A stretch of DNA of 60,887 nt, taken from assembly GCA_028293725.1 (NCBI GenBank), contig JAQGOE010000093.1, positions 1 to 60,887 of the forward strand. Direction: 5' to 3'. Source of the DNA: Gammaproteobacteria bacterium. Its GTDB lineage: Bacteria; Pseudomonadota; Gammaproteobacteria; Steroidobacterales; Steroidobacteraceae. The notes beneath the pieces are model-generated. The model was not told the DNA's origin, did no database searches, and saw nothing but the letters and a program-made list of their open reading frames with translations. Made by a program: the position numbers and the translations under genes. This document shows positions 8,732-16,173 of this stretch, piece by piece (the first letter of the stretch is position 1; every line of letters starts with the position of its first letter).

Positions 8732-9721
8732 TTAGGAAATCTTGACGACCGTGCGACCCACGACGACGCCCGCGATATAGGCGGGAAACGCGCTGGGAAG
8801 CTCGTCGAAAGCGATGGTCCGGGTGACGATCCGATCGAGATGTCGCGGCCGCAGATCCGTCGCGATACGTTTCCAGACGGCCAGGCGGATCTCGCGCGGC
8901 GTGGTGGACGTATTGATCCCCAGAAGACTGACCGCCCGCAGGATGAAGGGCATGACGGTGGTCTTGAGCTCGGCACTGCCGGCCAGTCCGATACTGGCAA
9001 TGTTGCCCCAGAAATCCACGGTCCTGGTGAGCCACGTCAGCATCTCGCCGCCGACGTTGTCCACGGCGCCGCCGAACTGCACGCTCTCGAGGGGTCGAGA
9101 GCCGAAATTGATCTCCTGACGCGGCAGGATGCGTGCCGCCCCGAGGGAGCGCAGGTAGTCCGCCGCGTCTGGCTTGCCGCTCACGGCAACCACCTCATAT
9201 CCGCGCCCCGCGAGCATATCGATAGCAATGCTGCCAACGCCGCCGCTCGCGCCGGTCACGACGATCGGTCCGCCGGCCGGTGTTTGTCCGTTGTGCTCCA
9301 TCCGGTAGATCGCAAGCCCCGCGGTGAAGCCCGCCGTCCCAAGTGACATCGCTGTAAATTCATCGAGACCCGGCGGCATGGGAATGACCCAGTCACCCTT
9401 TACACGTGCGTACTCCGAATAACCTCCGTCGTGCGTCTCGGATAAGGCGCAGCCCGTCACCAACACGCTATCGCCCTTCGAATAGCGAGCATCGTTGGAT
9501 GACTCGACCACGCCCGCGAAATCGATGCCACCCACCAGGGGGTAGCGGCGCAGAATCTTGCCCGCGCCGGTGGCCGCAAGCGCGTCCTTGTAGTTGATAT
9601 CCGAGTACGTCACGCGGACCACAACATCGCCCGCGGCGAGATCATCGAGCGTCAACTGTTCGAAGCGCGCGACGATCTTCTTGTTTTCCTCGTGAATCCG
9701 GAAGGCTTTGAAAGAGGACAT
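8732..9721 (-). CDS. acuI: AcuI/YhdH-type acrylyl-CoA reductase (NADPH)
   Basis: A 329-residue zinc-independent MDR-superfamily oxidoreductase. The start MSSFKAFRIHE and the blocks TYSDINYKDALAATGAGKILRRYPLVGGIDFAGVV and VTGASGGVGSIAIDMLAGRGYEVVAVSGK (NADPH-binding fold) are characteristic of AcuI/YhdH, which reduces acrylyl-CoA to propionyl-CoA. Product and position make sense together: the next genes, prpBCD, consume propionyl-CoA. The start has GGAG nine bases upstream, formed across the stop of the preceding MBL gene five bases away, so translation is coupled. The family also reduces other enoyl-CoA-like compounds; substrate is inferred mainly from context. Confidence 0.87.
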   Translation of the reverse strand: MSSFKAFRIHEENKKIVARFEQLTLDDLAAGDVVVRVTYSDINYKDALAATGAGKILRRYPLVGGIDFAGVVESSNDARYSKGDSVLVTGCALSETHDGGYSEYARVKGDWVIPMPPGLDEFTAMSLGTAGFTAGLAIYRMEHNGQTPAGGPIVVTGASGGVGSIAIDMLAGRGYEVVAVSGKPDAADYLRSLGAARILPRQEINFGSRPLESVQFGGAVDNVGGEMLTWLTRTVDFWGNIASIGLAGSAELKTTVMPFILRAVSLLGINTSTTPREIRLAVWKRIATDLRPRHLDRIVTRTIAFDELPSAFPAYIAGVVVGRTVVKIS

Positions 9722-9726
9722 GATGA

Positions 9727-10677
9727 CTAACTCCGTTTCAGTCGGTCGAGCCAGACGAGGAGCCCCTGGGTGTTGAGATCGAGATCGCTCTTCAGGAGCG
9801 CCGCGATCTGAGCATCCGACAGCGGGACTTCATGTTCGTGCGCAAGGCCGAGCCACAGATTGAGCATGTCGGCTCGGATGGCCGTGTACCGGTCCTCCGC
9901 GTTCGCATGGCGCTGCGTGATGCGCACGATCTCTCGCACCTGCGCTTTCAGCAGTGCGGCAAGCCGCGGCACATCCGTCACCCGGCTGTAATGCATGAGA
10001 TACATGGCCTCAGGTGCATAAGCGGCCATGCGATCGATCGAAGCGAGCAGTTGATCCGGGTCGAACTGCGACGGTGAGGTCGTCGGGATGATTAAAGCGC
10101 CGTGCTTGGAATCCAGTTCGCGATAGGAAATACCGAAGGTGTCGCCGGAAAAAATGCTCGCGTGCGCGGCATCGACCACCGCGTAGTGATGTAGCGCATG
10201 CCCGGGTGTATGTATGAGCTCGAGATCACGCCCCCCGAGGCGGAACCGCTCGCCATCCTGTGTTACCTGCACGCGCGCGGCGGGAATCGGCAGCAGGTCG
10301 CCGTATAACTTCTCGAAACGCTCCGCGCCATACACGGCTTTCGAACCGGCAATCAATTTTTCGGGCTCGGTCATGTGCGCGGCACCGCGGGGATGCAAAA
10401 CCGCGCGGGCGTTCGGCAGTTCCTGAATCAGCAGGCCGGCCCCACCCGCATGATCCAGATGCACGTGGGTGAGGAAGACATAGTCCACGGCCTCACGCGC
10501 GATCCCGAGCACCACCAGCGCGGCCAGCAAATGCGGAACAGAGTAGTTCGTACCGACATCGACGAAAGCCGCGCGGCCCTGGTCCTGGATGATGTGCGAA
10601 GCAGCGTGACCCGGATAAAGATACTCGGTATCGACAGCCGTGATGCCATGGGGGTGGTGCAACAGTTTGGGGCTCAA
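9727..10677 (-). CDS. Metallo-beta-lactamase-fold hydrolase
   Basis: About 316 residues with the binuclear metal motif THVHLDHAGG and later metal-ligand blocks (HTPGHALHHYAV, FSGDTFGISY). N-terminal LLHHPHGITAVDTEYLYPGHAASHII resembles a broad MBL subgroup seen with CoA-linked catabolic genes. The start is uncertain: the frame is open upstream to 10815, but TTG at 10677 has GGAG six bases before it and puts the homology-like region near residue 1. It is the promoter-proximal gene of the acuI-prpBCD run, with five bases to acuI. A thioesterase-like role is possible but not demonstrable. Confidence 0.8.
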   Translation of the reverse strand: MSPKLLHHPHGITAVDTEYLYPGHAASHIIQDQGRAAFVDVGTNYSVPHLLAALVVLGIAREAVDYVFLTHVHLDHAGGAGLLIQELPNARAVLHPRGAAHMTEPEKLIAGSKAVYGAERFEKLYGDLLPIPAARVQVTQDGERFRLGGRDLELIHTPGHALHHYAVVDAAHASIFSGDTFGISYRELDSKHGALIIPTTSPSQFDPDQLLASIDRMAAYAPEAMYLMHYSRVTDVPRLAALLKAQVREIVRITQRHANAEDRYTAIRADMLNLWLGLAHEHEVPLSDAQIAALLKSDLDLNTQGLLVWLDRLKRS

Positions 10678-10841
10678 GAACCGCTCCGACGTAATGAGTC
10701 GTGTGAAGGGCGAGGGGCGCCGTCCCGCCCCGAGCGCCGGCCATGGATGGCCGGCTGGGTTGCGGCTCCAGGGATGGTACTGTGACTCCCGTGGACGCGC
10801 GAGCACTCCGCGCAAGCGATCGTAACGTTGTACGCTACGGT

Positions 10842-12827
10842 ATGCATATGCTGGCTATACAAACGATTTCCAGGGTGCGCGCCGCCCTGATACCCGTCGC
10901 GTGTCTTCTTATTTCTGCCGTCTCGGCCGCCCAGGCACAGCAGTCTCCGGGGGTGCCCTCGCACCAGGAGCGCGGAAACCTCATTTTCGAAGGCATTCCG
11001 CCGCTCGATACCGCGATGGGCGCCCGGCTCGAGCGTTACCAGCAGTCGCGGCAGGCGACTTTCCTGGACTGGCAGGCGGACGGCAGCATGCTCGTCGCCA
11101 CTCGTTTCGGCGAAGTCGAGCAGGTCCATCGGATCGCCGCTCCCCTGGGCATGCGTGAGCAACTCACGTTCTCCCAGGATCCTGTCAGCGTGGCCCGCGC
11201 TCCCGCCGCAGGCGCCGGAAATGGCTTCGTATTTCTGAAGGATCATGGCGGCGACGAAAACGCACAGATCTATTACTACGCGGGAAGCGGCAACGTACGT
11301 CAGCTCACGACTGGGAATTTCCTGCACAGCAGCCCCGTCTGGTCGCACGACGGCAAACGTGTAGCGTTTTCCGGAAACGAGCGTGACGGACAGAGTTACG
11401 ACGTGTATCTCGCCGATGTATCCAACGCGTCGGCGCCCCGACTGCTTGTTGGCGGCCAACAGGACACATGGTATCCGCTCGACTGGTCGCCGGACGACAA
11501 GAAGCTCCTGCTATGGAAGTATGTCTCAGCCGAGGAGAGCTACCTCTATATTGCCGACGTGGCGGCCGGCTCCTTCACGCCTGTTGATGAGAGCGCGCGC
11601 AAAAACAGTGTCAATTCCGCCAAGTTCGCTCCGGACGGTCGTGGCATCTATCTCGTCTCGGTGGAAGACGGGGACTTCGCGCAACTGCGTTATCTCGACC
11701 CGGTGAGTCACGAGGAGCGCAAGATCACTCCGGACATTCCCTGGGACATCGAAAACTTCGATGTCAGTGTCGATGGCCGCTACATCGCATACGTGGTGAA
11801 CGAAGACGGTCACAGCCGCCTCACCGTGATCGACGGCCTTCAGAAGCTCGAGCTCACGCCTCCCGGCCTGCCGGAAGGCCAGATTTCAAATATTCGTTTC
11901 GACCACACGGGAAAGCGGCTCGCCATGTCGGTCGACTCGGCGCAAGCACCGCGCGATGTCTACGTATATGACCTCGCCCACAGTGCGATCGAGCGTTGGA
12001 CAAAAAGCGAAATAGGCGCCCTCGACGCCAACACCCTCGCGTCCGCTGAGCTCATCCGTTATCCGACATGGGATCGTGTTGCCGGCAAACAGCGCATGAT
12101 CTCCGCGTATGTGTATCGACCGCGCGGCCCGGCCATCAGCCCCGTGGTGATCGACATACACGGCGGCCCGGAATCGCAATTTCGTCCTCACTGGGACCCG
12201 TTCGTGCAATTCCTGGTCAATGAGCTCGGCTACGCGGTGATCGCACCTAACGTGCGCGGCTCATCGGGCTACGGCAAGTCGTTCCTGAGACTCGATAACG
12301 GCGTGTTGCGCGAGGACGCCGTCCGCGACATCGGCTCACTGTTGTTTTGGATCGGGCTGCAACCGGCGTTCGACCGCGATCACGTCGCGGTGATGGGCGG
12401 CTCGTATGGCGGGTATATGGCGCTTGCGTCTCTGGCCGCTTACAGCGACCGGCTACGCGGCGGCATCGATGTCAGCGGCATCAGTAACTTCGTCACTTTT
12501 CTCGGCAGCACGTCACCCTACCGTCGCGACCTGCGGCGCGAGGAGTACGGAGACGAGCGTGATCCGAAGATGCGCGTGTTTCTCAACCGCATCTCACCGC
12601 TCAACAACTCGCTGCAGATCCGCCGCCCGCTGCTCGTCGTTCAGGGCCTGAACGACCCACGTGTGCCGCCGAGTGAATCCCAACAGATGGTGTATCGCAT
12701 CCGCGCGAAGGGTGGGGAAGCATGGTACCTGGCCGCTAAGGACGAAGGCCACGGCTTCCGCAAGAAGGCCAACCAGGACGTCTATTTACAGACGGCCGCG
12801 ATGTTTCTAAACAAGTTGGCGCACTGA
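10842..12827 (+). CDS. Exported S9-family peptidase (prolyl oligopeptidase/acylaminoacyl-peptidase type)
   Basis: A 661-residue secreted serine peptidase. The N terminus (MHMLAIQTISRVRAALIPVACLLISAVSAAQAQQ) is a signal peptide. Residues about 60-390 form repeated PD40/WD40-like strands (for example SSPVWSHDGKRVAFSGN, LDWSPDDKKLLLWK, NSAKFAPDGRGIYLVS), a beta-propeller that gates the active site. The alpha/beta-hydrolase domain has the nucleophile elbow GGSYGGYM, the Asp in VVQGLNDPRVPPSES and the His in DEGHGFRKKANQ. The ATGs at 10842 and 10848 are both possible; neither has a clear ribosome binding site. It is divergent from the MBL-acuI-prp operon and convergent with the cytochrome. Confidence 0.9.
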   Translation: MHMLAIQTISRVRAALIPVACLLISAVSAAQAQQSPGVPSHQERGNLIFEGIPPLDTAMGARLERYQQSRQATFLDWQADGSMLVATRFGEVEQVHRIAAPLGMREQLTFSQDPVSVARAPAAGAGNGFVFLKDHGGDENAQIYYYAGSGNVRQLTTGNFLHSSPVWSHDGKRVAFSGNERDGQSYDVYLADVSNASAPRLLVGGQQDTWYPLDWSPDDKKLLLWKYVSAEESYLYIADVAAGSFTPVDESARKNSVNSAKFAPDGRGIYLVSVEDGDFAQLRYLDPVSHEERKITPDIPWDIENFDVSVDGRYIAYVVNEDGHSRLTVIDGLQKLELTPPGLPEGQISNIRFDHTGKRLAMSVDSAQAPRDVYVYDLAHSAIERWTKSEIGALDANTLASAELIRYPTWDRVAGKQRMISAYVYRPRGPAISPVVIDIHGGPESQFRPHWDPFVQFLVNELGYAVIAPNVRGSSGYGKSFLRLDNGVLREDAVRDIGSLLFWIGLQPAFDRDHVAVMGGSYGGYMALASLAAYSDRLRGGIDVSGISNFVTFLGSTSPYRRDLRREEYGDERDPKMRVFLNRISPLNNSLQIRRPLLVVQGLNDPRVPPSESQQMVYRIRAKGGEAWYLAAKDEGHGFRKKANQDVYLQTAAMFLNKLAH

Positions 12828-12850
12828 GACCGGACGAACGCCCGATCGAA

Positions 12851-12880
12851 GGCTGAGACGGCGGAACGGCCGTCCCAGCC
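12851..12880. terminator. Hairpin between convergent peptidase and cytochrome genes
   Basis: GGCTG-A-GACGGC (12851-12862) pairs with GCCGTC-C-CAGCC (12869-12880), an 11-bp stem with one mismatch and a six-base loop. It lies between two convergent stops. No T-run follows on either strand, so termination efficiency is uncertain. Confidence 0.5.
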
Positions 12881-12887
12881 GATCAAC

Positions 12888-13553
12888 TCAGTCAGCGTGC
12901 TCGGCGGTCAGCCGCGTGTACGGGCGGCTCTCGGTCGACAGTGACGGATGCTGCTCGTGGCTGAAGTACTGCGAGATGGCGGCGATGTCTTCGTCTTTCA
13001 GCGTGGCGGCGAAGCCCTTCATGATCACGTTCTTGCGGCCGCCCTTACGGTATTCGTCGATCGCGCGGGCGATGTAGTCTTCGTGTTGGCCTGCGAGTGA
13101 GGGATATGTCGGCGCGATGGCAATGCCGTCCTGGCCGTGGCACGACACGCACAAAGTAGCCGCTTGCGGCGGGGTGCCGGCCGGCTTGCCTTGAGACACG
13201 AGGGGCTTGCCGGCGAAATACGCGGCGATGTCGGCGATGTCCTGGTCCGAAAGAGTCGAGGCCTGCGAATGCATCGTGAGATGCTCGCGATCACCGCTCT
13301 TGTACTCGTGCAGTGCGGCCGCGAGATACTCGGGACGCTGTCCCTCGAGCTTCGGCACGCTGTACATCGGGTAGGCGTTCTTGTAACCCTCGATGCCATG
13401 GCAACCGAGGCACGTGTAGGAGATTGCTTTGCCGTGTTTAGCATCGCCCTGCAGCGGCTGATCCTGGGCCGGTACCGCAGTACTCGCGAATGAAGCGCAA
13501 GCCAGCGCCACGACTGTCCAGCCCGAACGCACTCCCGACACCGTCATCTTCAT
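12888..13553 (-). CDS. Periplasmic dihaem cytochrome c (c4-like)
   Basis: A protein of about 221 residues with a signal peptide (VVALACASFASTAVPAQ) and two class-I cytochrome c domains. The haem-binding sites are CLGCH in the first and CVSCH in the second domain. Each domain has a Met that could be the distal ligand (MHSQASTLSDQDIADIAAYF and MKGFAATLKDEDIAAISQYF), in nearly the same local sequence, which indicates internal duplication. This is the cytochrome c4 architecture, an electron carrier to terminal oxidases. Possible starts are GTG 13565, ATG 13553 and ATG 13547; I chose 13553. It stands alone, convergent with the S9 peptidase. Confidence 0.88.
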   Translation of the reverse strand: MKMTVSGVRSGWTVVALACASFASTAVPAQDQPLQGDAKHGKAISYTCLGCHGIEGYKNAYPMYSVPKLEGQRPEYLAAALHEYKSGDREHLTMHSQASTLSDQDIADIAAYFAGKPLVSQGKPAGTPPQAATLCVSCHGQDGIAIAPTYPSLAGQHEDYIARAIDEYRKGGRKNVIMKGFAATLKDEDIAAISQYFSHEQHPSLSTESRPYTRLTAEHAD

Positions 13554-13596
13554 TTCCGACCCCACCCAAAATGGCCCCGAATCTTACGGTATTGCA

Positions 13597-13671
13597 ATGC
13601 CCTGCGGCCAGAGTTTCGGAGACTCTCTATGGCCTGCGGCCAAACTGTCCTCGGGGTCGAAGCGACCCCGA
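13597..13671 (+). repeat. Small direct repeat and hairpin in the dtd leader
   Basis: CCTGCGGCCA occurs twice (about 13602-13611 and 13633-13642). A hairpin follows: TCGGGGTCG (13651-13659), loop AAG, CGACCCCGA (13663-13671). The hairpin lies about 38 bp before the dtd start. It may be a remnant repeat or part of the 5' leader; no function is evident. Confidence 0.5.
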
Positions 13672-13709
13672 ACATGTAGCGGCGCTGCGCGCCGGGGAGA
13701 ACCAGAGAC

Positions 13710-14168
13710 ATGATCGGCCTCATTCAGCGCGTCACCCGAGCGGATGTGCGCGTAAACGGAGAGGTAGTCGGTGCGATCGAGCGCGGCATCCTCGCCCTCA
13801 TCGGAGTCCGAAAAGGGGACGACATCGCCGCGGCGGATCGTCTGCTCGAGCGACTCGTCGGCTATCGGATTTTCCCTGACGCAGAGGGTCGGATGAACCT
13901 CTCCTTGCGGGACCTCGGCGCGGGCGGCGGCCTCCTTCTCGTACCGCAGTTCACCTTGGCCGCGGACACTCACAAGGGTACCCGGGCCGGTTTCAGTACC
14001 GCTGCGGCGCCCGAAGTCGCCCGCGGCCTGTTCGATTACCTGCTAGGGAGGGCCAACGCGACTCATCCCCTTGTTTCAGCAGGAATATTCGGCGCGGACA
14101 TGCAGGTTTCGCTGGTCAATGACGGTCCCGTCACATTTTGGCTGGAAACCTCGCCGGCCACACCGTGA
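13710..14168 (+). CDS. dtd: D-aminoacyl-tRNA deacylase
   Basis: A 152-residue DTD1-family protein that hydrolyses D-amino acids (and glycine) mischarged on tRNA. It begins MIGLIQRVTRADVRVNGEVVGAI and ends with FGADMQVSLVNDGPVTFWLE, which contains the Gly-cis-Pro motif (GPVT) needed for chiral discrimination. The other family motif, normally Ser-Gln-x-Thr, reads Pro-Gln-Phe-Thr here (VPQFTLAAD); the codon is CCG, so it is not a reading ambiguity. Length is normal and the rest intact. A GGGGAGAA ribosome binding site precedes the ATG. It is followed by tatABC. Confidence 0.93.
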   Translation: MIGLIQRVTRADVRVNGEVVGAIERGILALIGVRKGDDIAAADRLLERLVGYRIFPDAEGRMNLSLRDLGAGGGLLLVPQFTLAADTHKGTRAGFSTAAAPEVARGLFDYLLGRANATHPLVSAGIFGADMQVSLVNDGPVTFWLETSPATP

Positions 14169-14271
14169 TCGCCCACCCGATGTCCCGAACTTTCCACGCC
14201 CATGCGGCTCATTTGGCCTATGATTGAATATATTTCGCACGCGTAAAGCGTAAGCCAAGCGGGAGTTGATT

Positions 14272-14520
14272 ATGGGCATCGGGATGCGCGAGCTGCTGGT
14301 AATTCTGGTGGTTTGCCTGGTGGTATTCGGCGCGAAGAAGCTGCGGACCGTGGGCTCCGATCTGGGTCATGCCGTGAAGGGCTTCAAGAAGGCCATGAGC
14401 GACGGCGAGAACGAGGAAGCCTCGACGCCGCCGAAGCAGATTCGCTCGGAAGGAACGGACGCGGAATTCCCCGAGGTCGCCAAGACGCGTGAAGCCGGCA
14501 AGACGGATCGTCCGGCCTGA
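14272..14520 (+). CDS. tatA: Twin-arginine translocase subunit TatA
   Basis: An 82-residue TatA/E protein that forms the variable-size pore of the Tat system for folded proteins. One N-terminal helix (MRELLVILVVCLVVFGAKKL), the FGxxKL hinge, an amphipathic helix (GSDLGHAVKGFKKAMS) and a short acidic tail are seen. ATG 14272 is preferred because GGGAG at 14261-14265 is then six bases upstream; the in-frame TTG at 14266 abuts it. It is first in tatABC, separated from tatB by 104 bp that fold into a large inverted repeat. Confidence 0.95.
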   Translation: MGIGMRELLVILVVCLVVFGAKKLRTVGSDLGHAVKGFKKAMSDGENEEASTPPKQIRSEGTDAEFPEVAKTREAGKTDRPA

Positions 14521-14529
14521 ACTTTCTTC

Positions 14530-14572
14530 ATACGCCGCTCGCGCATCTCGAGCGGTGCGCGAGACCGCGTAT
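14530..14572 (+). other. Large inverted repeat between tatA and tatB
   Basis: ATACGC (14530-14535) pairs with GCGTAT (14567-14572), and inside it CTCGCGC pairs with GCGCGAG around a 12-base loop. There is no T-tract. In the transcript it would form a stable stem 10 bases after the tatA stop and could protect upstream tatA mRNA or reduce read-through into tatB. Function is inferred. Confidence 0.5.
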
Positions 14573-14624
14573 GCTCTTCCCTGTGACGGCGCACTACGCC
14601 GGTAAGAACACCTGATCGAGCGGC

Positions 14625-15380
14625 ATGTTCGACATCGGTTTCTCTGAGGTTTTGCTGATTTTCGTCATAGCACTGGTAGTGCTAGGACCTGAGAAGCTGC
14701 CGCGTGCTGCAAGCCAGGTAGGCCGCTGGGTTGGGCGCGCGCGCGCTATGGCGCGACAGTTCAAGGAGCAGCTCGAGGAGGAAGTGAACCTCGAGAACGT
14801 GCGCAAGGCGCACAAGGAAGCGGCGGCGAAGGAAGAGGCCACCAGCAAAGACGCGGCTTCGGGTGGAGGGGCGGCGGCAGGTGCAGGGGCCACAGGCGCT
14901 GGGGCGGCTGGGGCCGCAGCGGCGGGCGGTGGGCCCGGCGCGTCATCGGAGGCCGGTGACGCACAGCAAGCCGGAGCGCAATCAGACTCGGCTTCGCCGA
15001 CGGCGAGCAGCGGGGCAACCTACTCCGGTCCCGATCCTGCGGACTTCCGCGCGGACACTTTCTCCCACGCTCACCCGACGAACGAGTACGGCGCGAATCC
15101 GCTCACGGAGAACGGAGCGCCGCCGGAAGAGACCAAGCCGGTTGCAGAAGACGCGTCGGTATCGCCCTCGCCGGGCTCGGCTTCGGAACCCGGTGCGTCT
15201 TCGTCTGGCGCGTCGCTCACGGCCGAGGCTGGAATCTCGTCCGACAACACGCACCGGACTGACAGCACCGAGGCGTATGCTCCGGCCACGACGGTGACCC
15301 CGACGCGACCCGCGAGCGAGTCGCTTCGCGAGCCAGTGCCGGCAACGACGACCCAGTCCGACAACCACGGCCACTCATGA
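14625..15380 (+). CDS. tatB: Twin-arginine translocase subunit TatB with long low-complexity tail
   Basis: A 251-residue TatB, which with TatC forms the receptor for twin-arginine signal peptides. The N terminus MFDIGFSEVLLIFVIALVVLGPEKLPRAASQVGRWVGRARAMARQFKEQLEEE is the conserved membrane helix plus amphipathic helix. After about residue 75 the protein is a Gly/Ala-rich then Ser/Pro/Thr/Glu-rich tail of some 170 residues with no recognisable fold, longer than the E. coli tail (171 residues in total). Stop and tatC start overlap as ATGA, so TatB and TatC are translationally coupled. Confidence 0.93.
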   Translation: MFDIGFSEVLLIFVIALVVLGPEKLPRAASQVGRWVGRARAMARQFKEQLEEEVNLENVRKAHKEAAAKEEATSKDAASGGGAAAGAGATGAGAAGAAAAGGGPGASSEAGDAQQAGAQSDSASPTASSGATYSGPDPADFRADTFSHAHPTNEYGANPLTENGAPPEETKPVAEDASVSPSPGSASEPGASSSGASLTAEAGISSDNTHRTDSTEAYAPATTVTPTRPASESLREPVPATTTQSDNHGHS

Positions 15381-16144
15381 GCGGAGATCCCGAAAAGCTC
15401 GCCGAAGGCACGCTGATCTCGCATCTGTTGGAACTGCGCGATCGGCTCATCAAGGCGCTCATGGGGGTCGGGCTCATCTTCCTGCCGTGCATGATGTACG
15501 CGAACGATATTTTCTCGTACGTCTCCCAGCCGCTGCAGGAAAGGCTGCCCAAGGGCGCCAGCCTCATCGCGACGAGCGTCATGTCGCCCTTCACGACCCC
15601 GTTCAAACTCTCGTTCTTCATCGCGGCCTTCATCGCGATGCCGTGGATCCTGTACCAACTCTGGGCGTTCGTCGCTCCGGGCCTGTACCGGAACGAGAAG
15701 CGCTTCGCCGTGCCGCTGCTCGTGTCAGCGATCCTGCTGTTCTACGTGGGCGTGCTGTTCGCCTACTTCTTCGTTTTCCCCGTGATGTTCTCCTTCTTCG
15801 CCGGCACGACGCCCAAGGGCGTTTCGATGATGACGGACATCAACAGTTACCTGGATTTCGTGCTGGTCATGTTTTTCGCCTTCGGCGCCGCCTTCGAGGT
15901 GCCGGTCGCGGTCGTCCTGCTGGTGCTCACAGGAATCGTGAAGCTGGAGAAGCTGCGCGAGAACCGCGGTTACGTTCTGCTGGGCATTTTCATTTTCGCG
16001 GCGATGCTGACTCCCCCGGATGCGGTCTCACAATCCATCCTGGCCGTACCGATGTACCTTCTCTACGAAGGCGGACTTCTCATGGCCCGCATTCTCCAGC
16101 GCATCAAGCGCGCGGAATCTGAGAACAAACAATTGCAGGCGTAA
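15377..16144 (+). CDS. tatC: Twin-arginine translocase subunit TatC
   Basis: A 255-residue six-helix inner-membrane protein. The cytoplasmic N terminus EGTLISHLLELRDRLIKAL, the first periplasmic loop with MSPFTTPFKLSFF and the FYVGVLFAYFFVFP and FGAAFEVPVAVVLL helices are the standard TatC blocks that bind the twin-arginine motif. It overlaps tatB by four bases and completes the tat operon. The POT transporter follows 29 bp later and could be co-transcribed. Confidence 0.96.
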   Translation: MSGDPEKLAEGTLISHLLELRDRLIKALMGVGLIFLPCMMYANDIFSYVSQPLQERLPKGASLIATSVMSPFTTPFKLSFFIAAFIAMPWILYQLWAFVAPGLYRNEKRFAVPLLVSAILLFYVGVLFAYFFVFPVMFSFFAGTTPKGVSMMTDINSYLDFVLVMFFAFGAAFEVPVAVVLLVLTGIVKLEKLRENRGYVLLGIFIFAAMLTPPDAVSQSILAVPMYLLYEGGLLMARILQRIKRAESENKQLQA

Positions 16145-16173
16145 CGGCGCCTCGAGACGGAAGGCCCCCAAGA

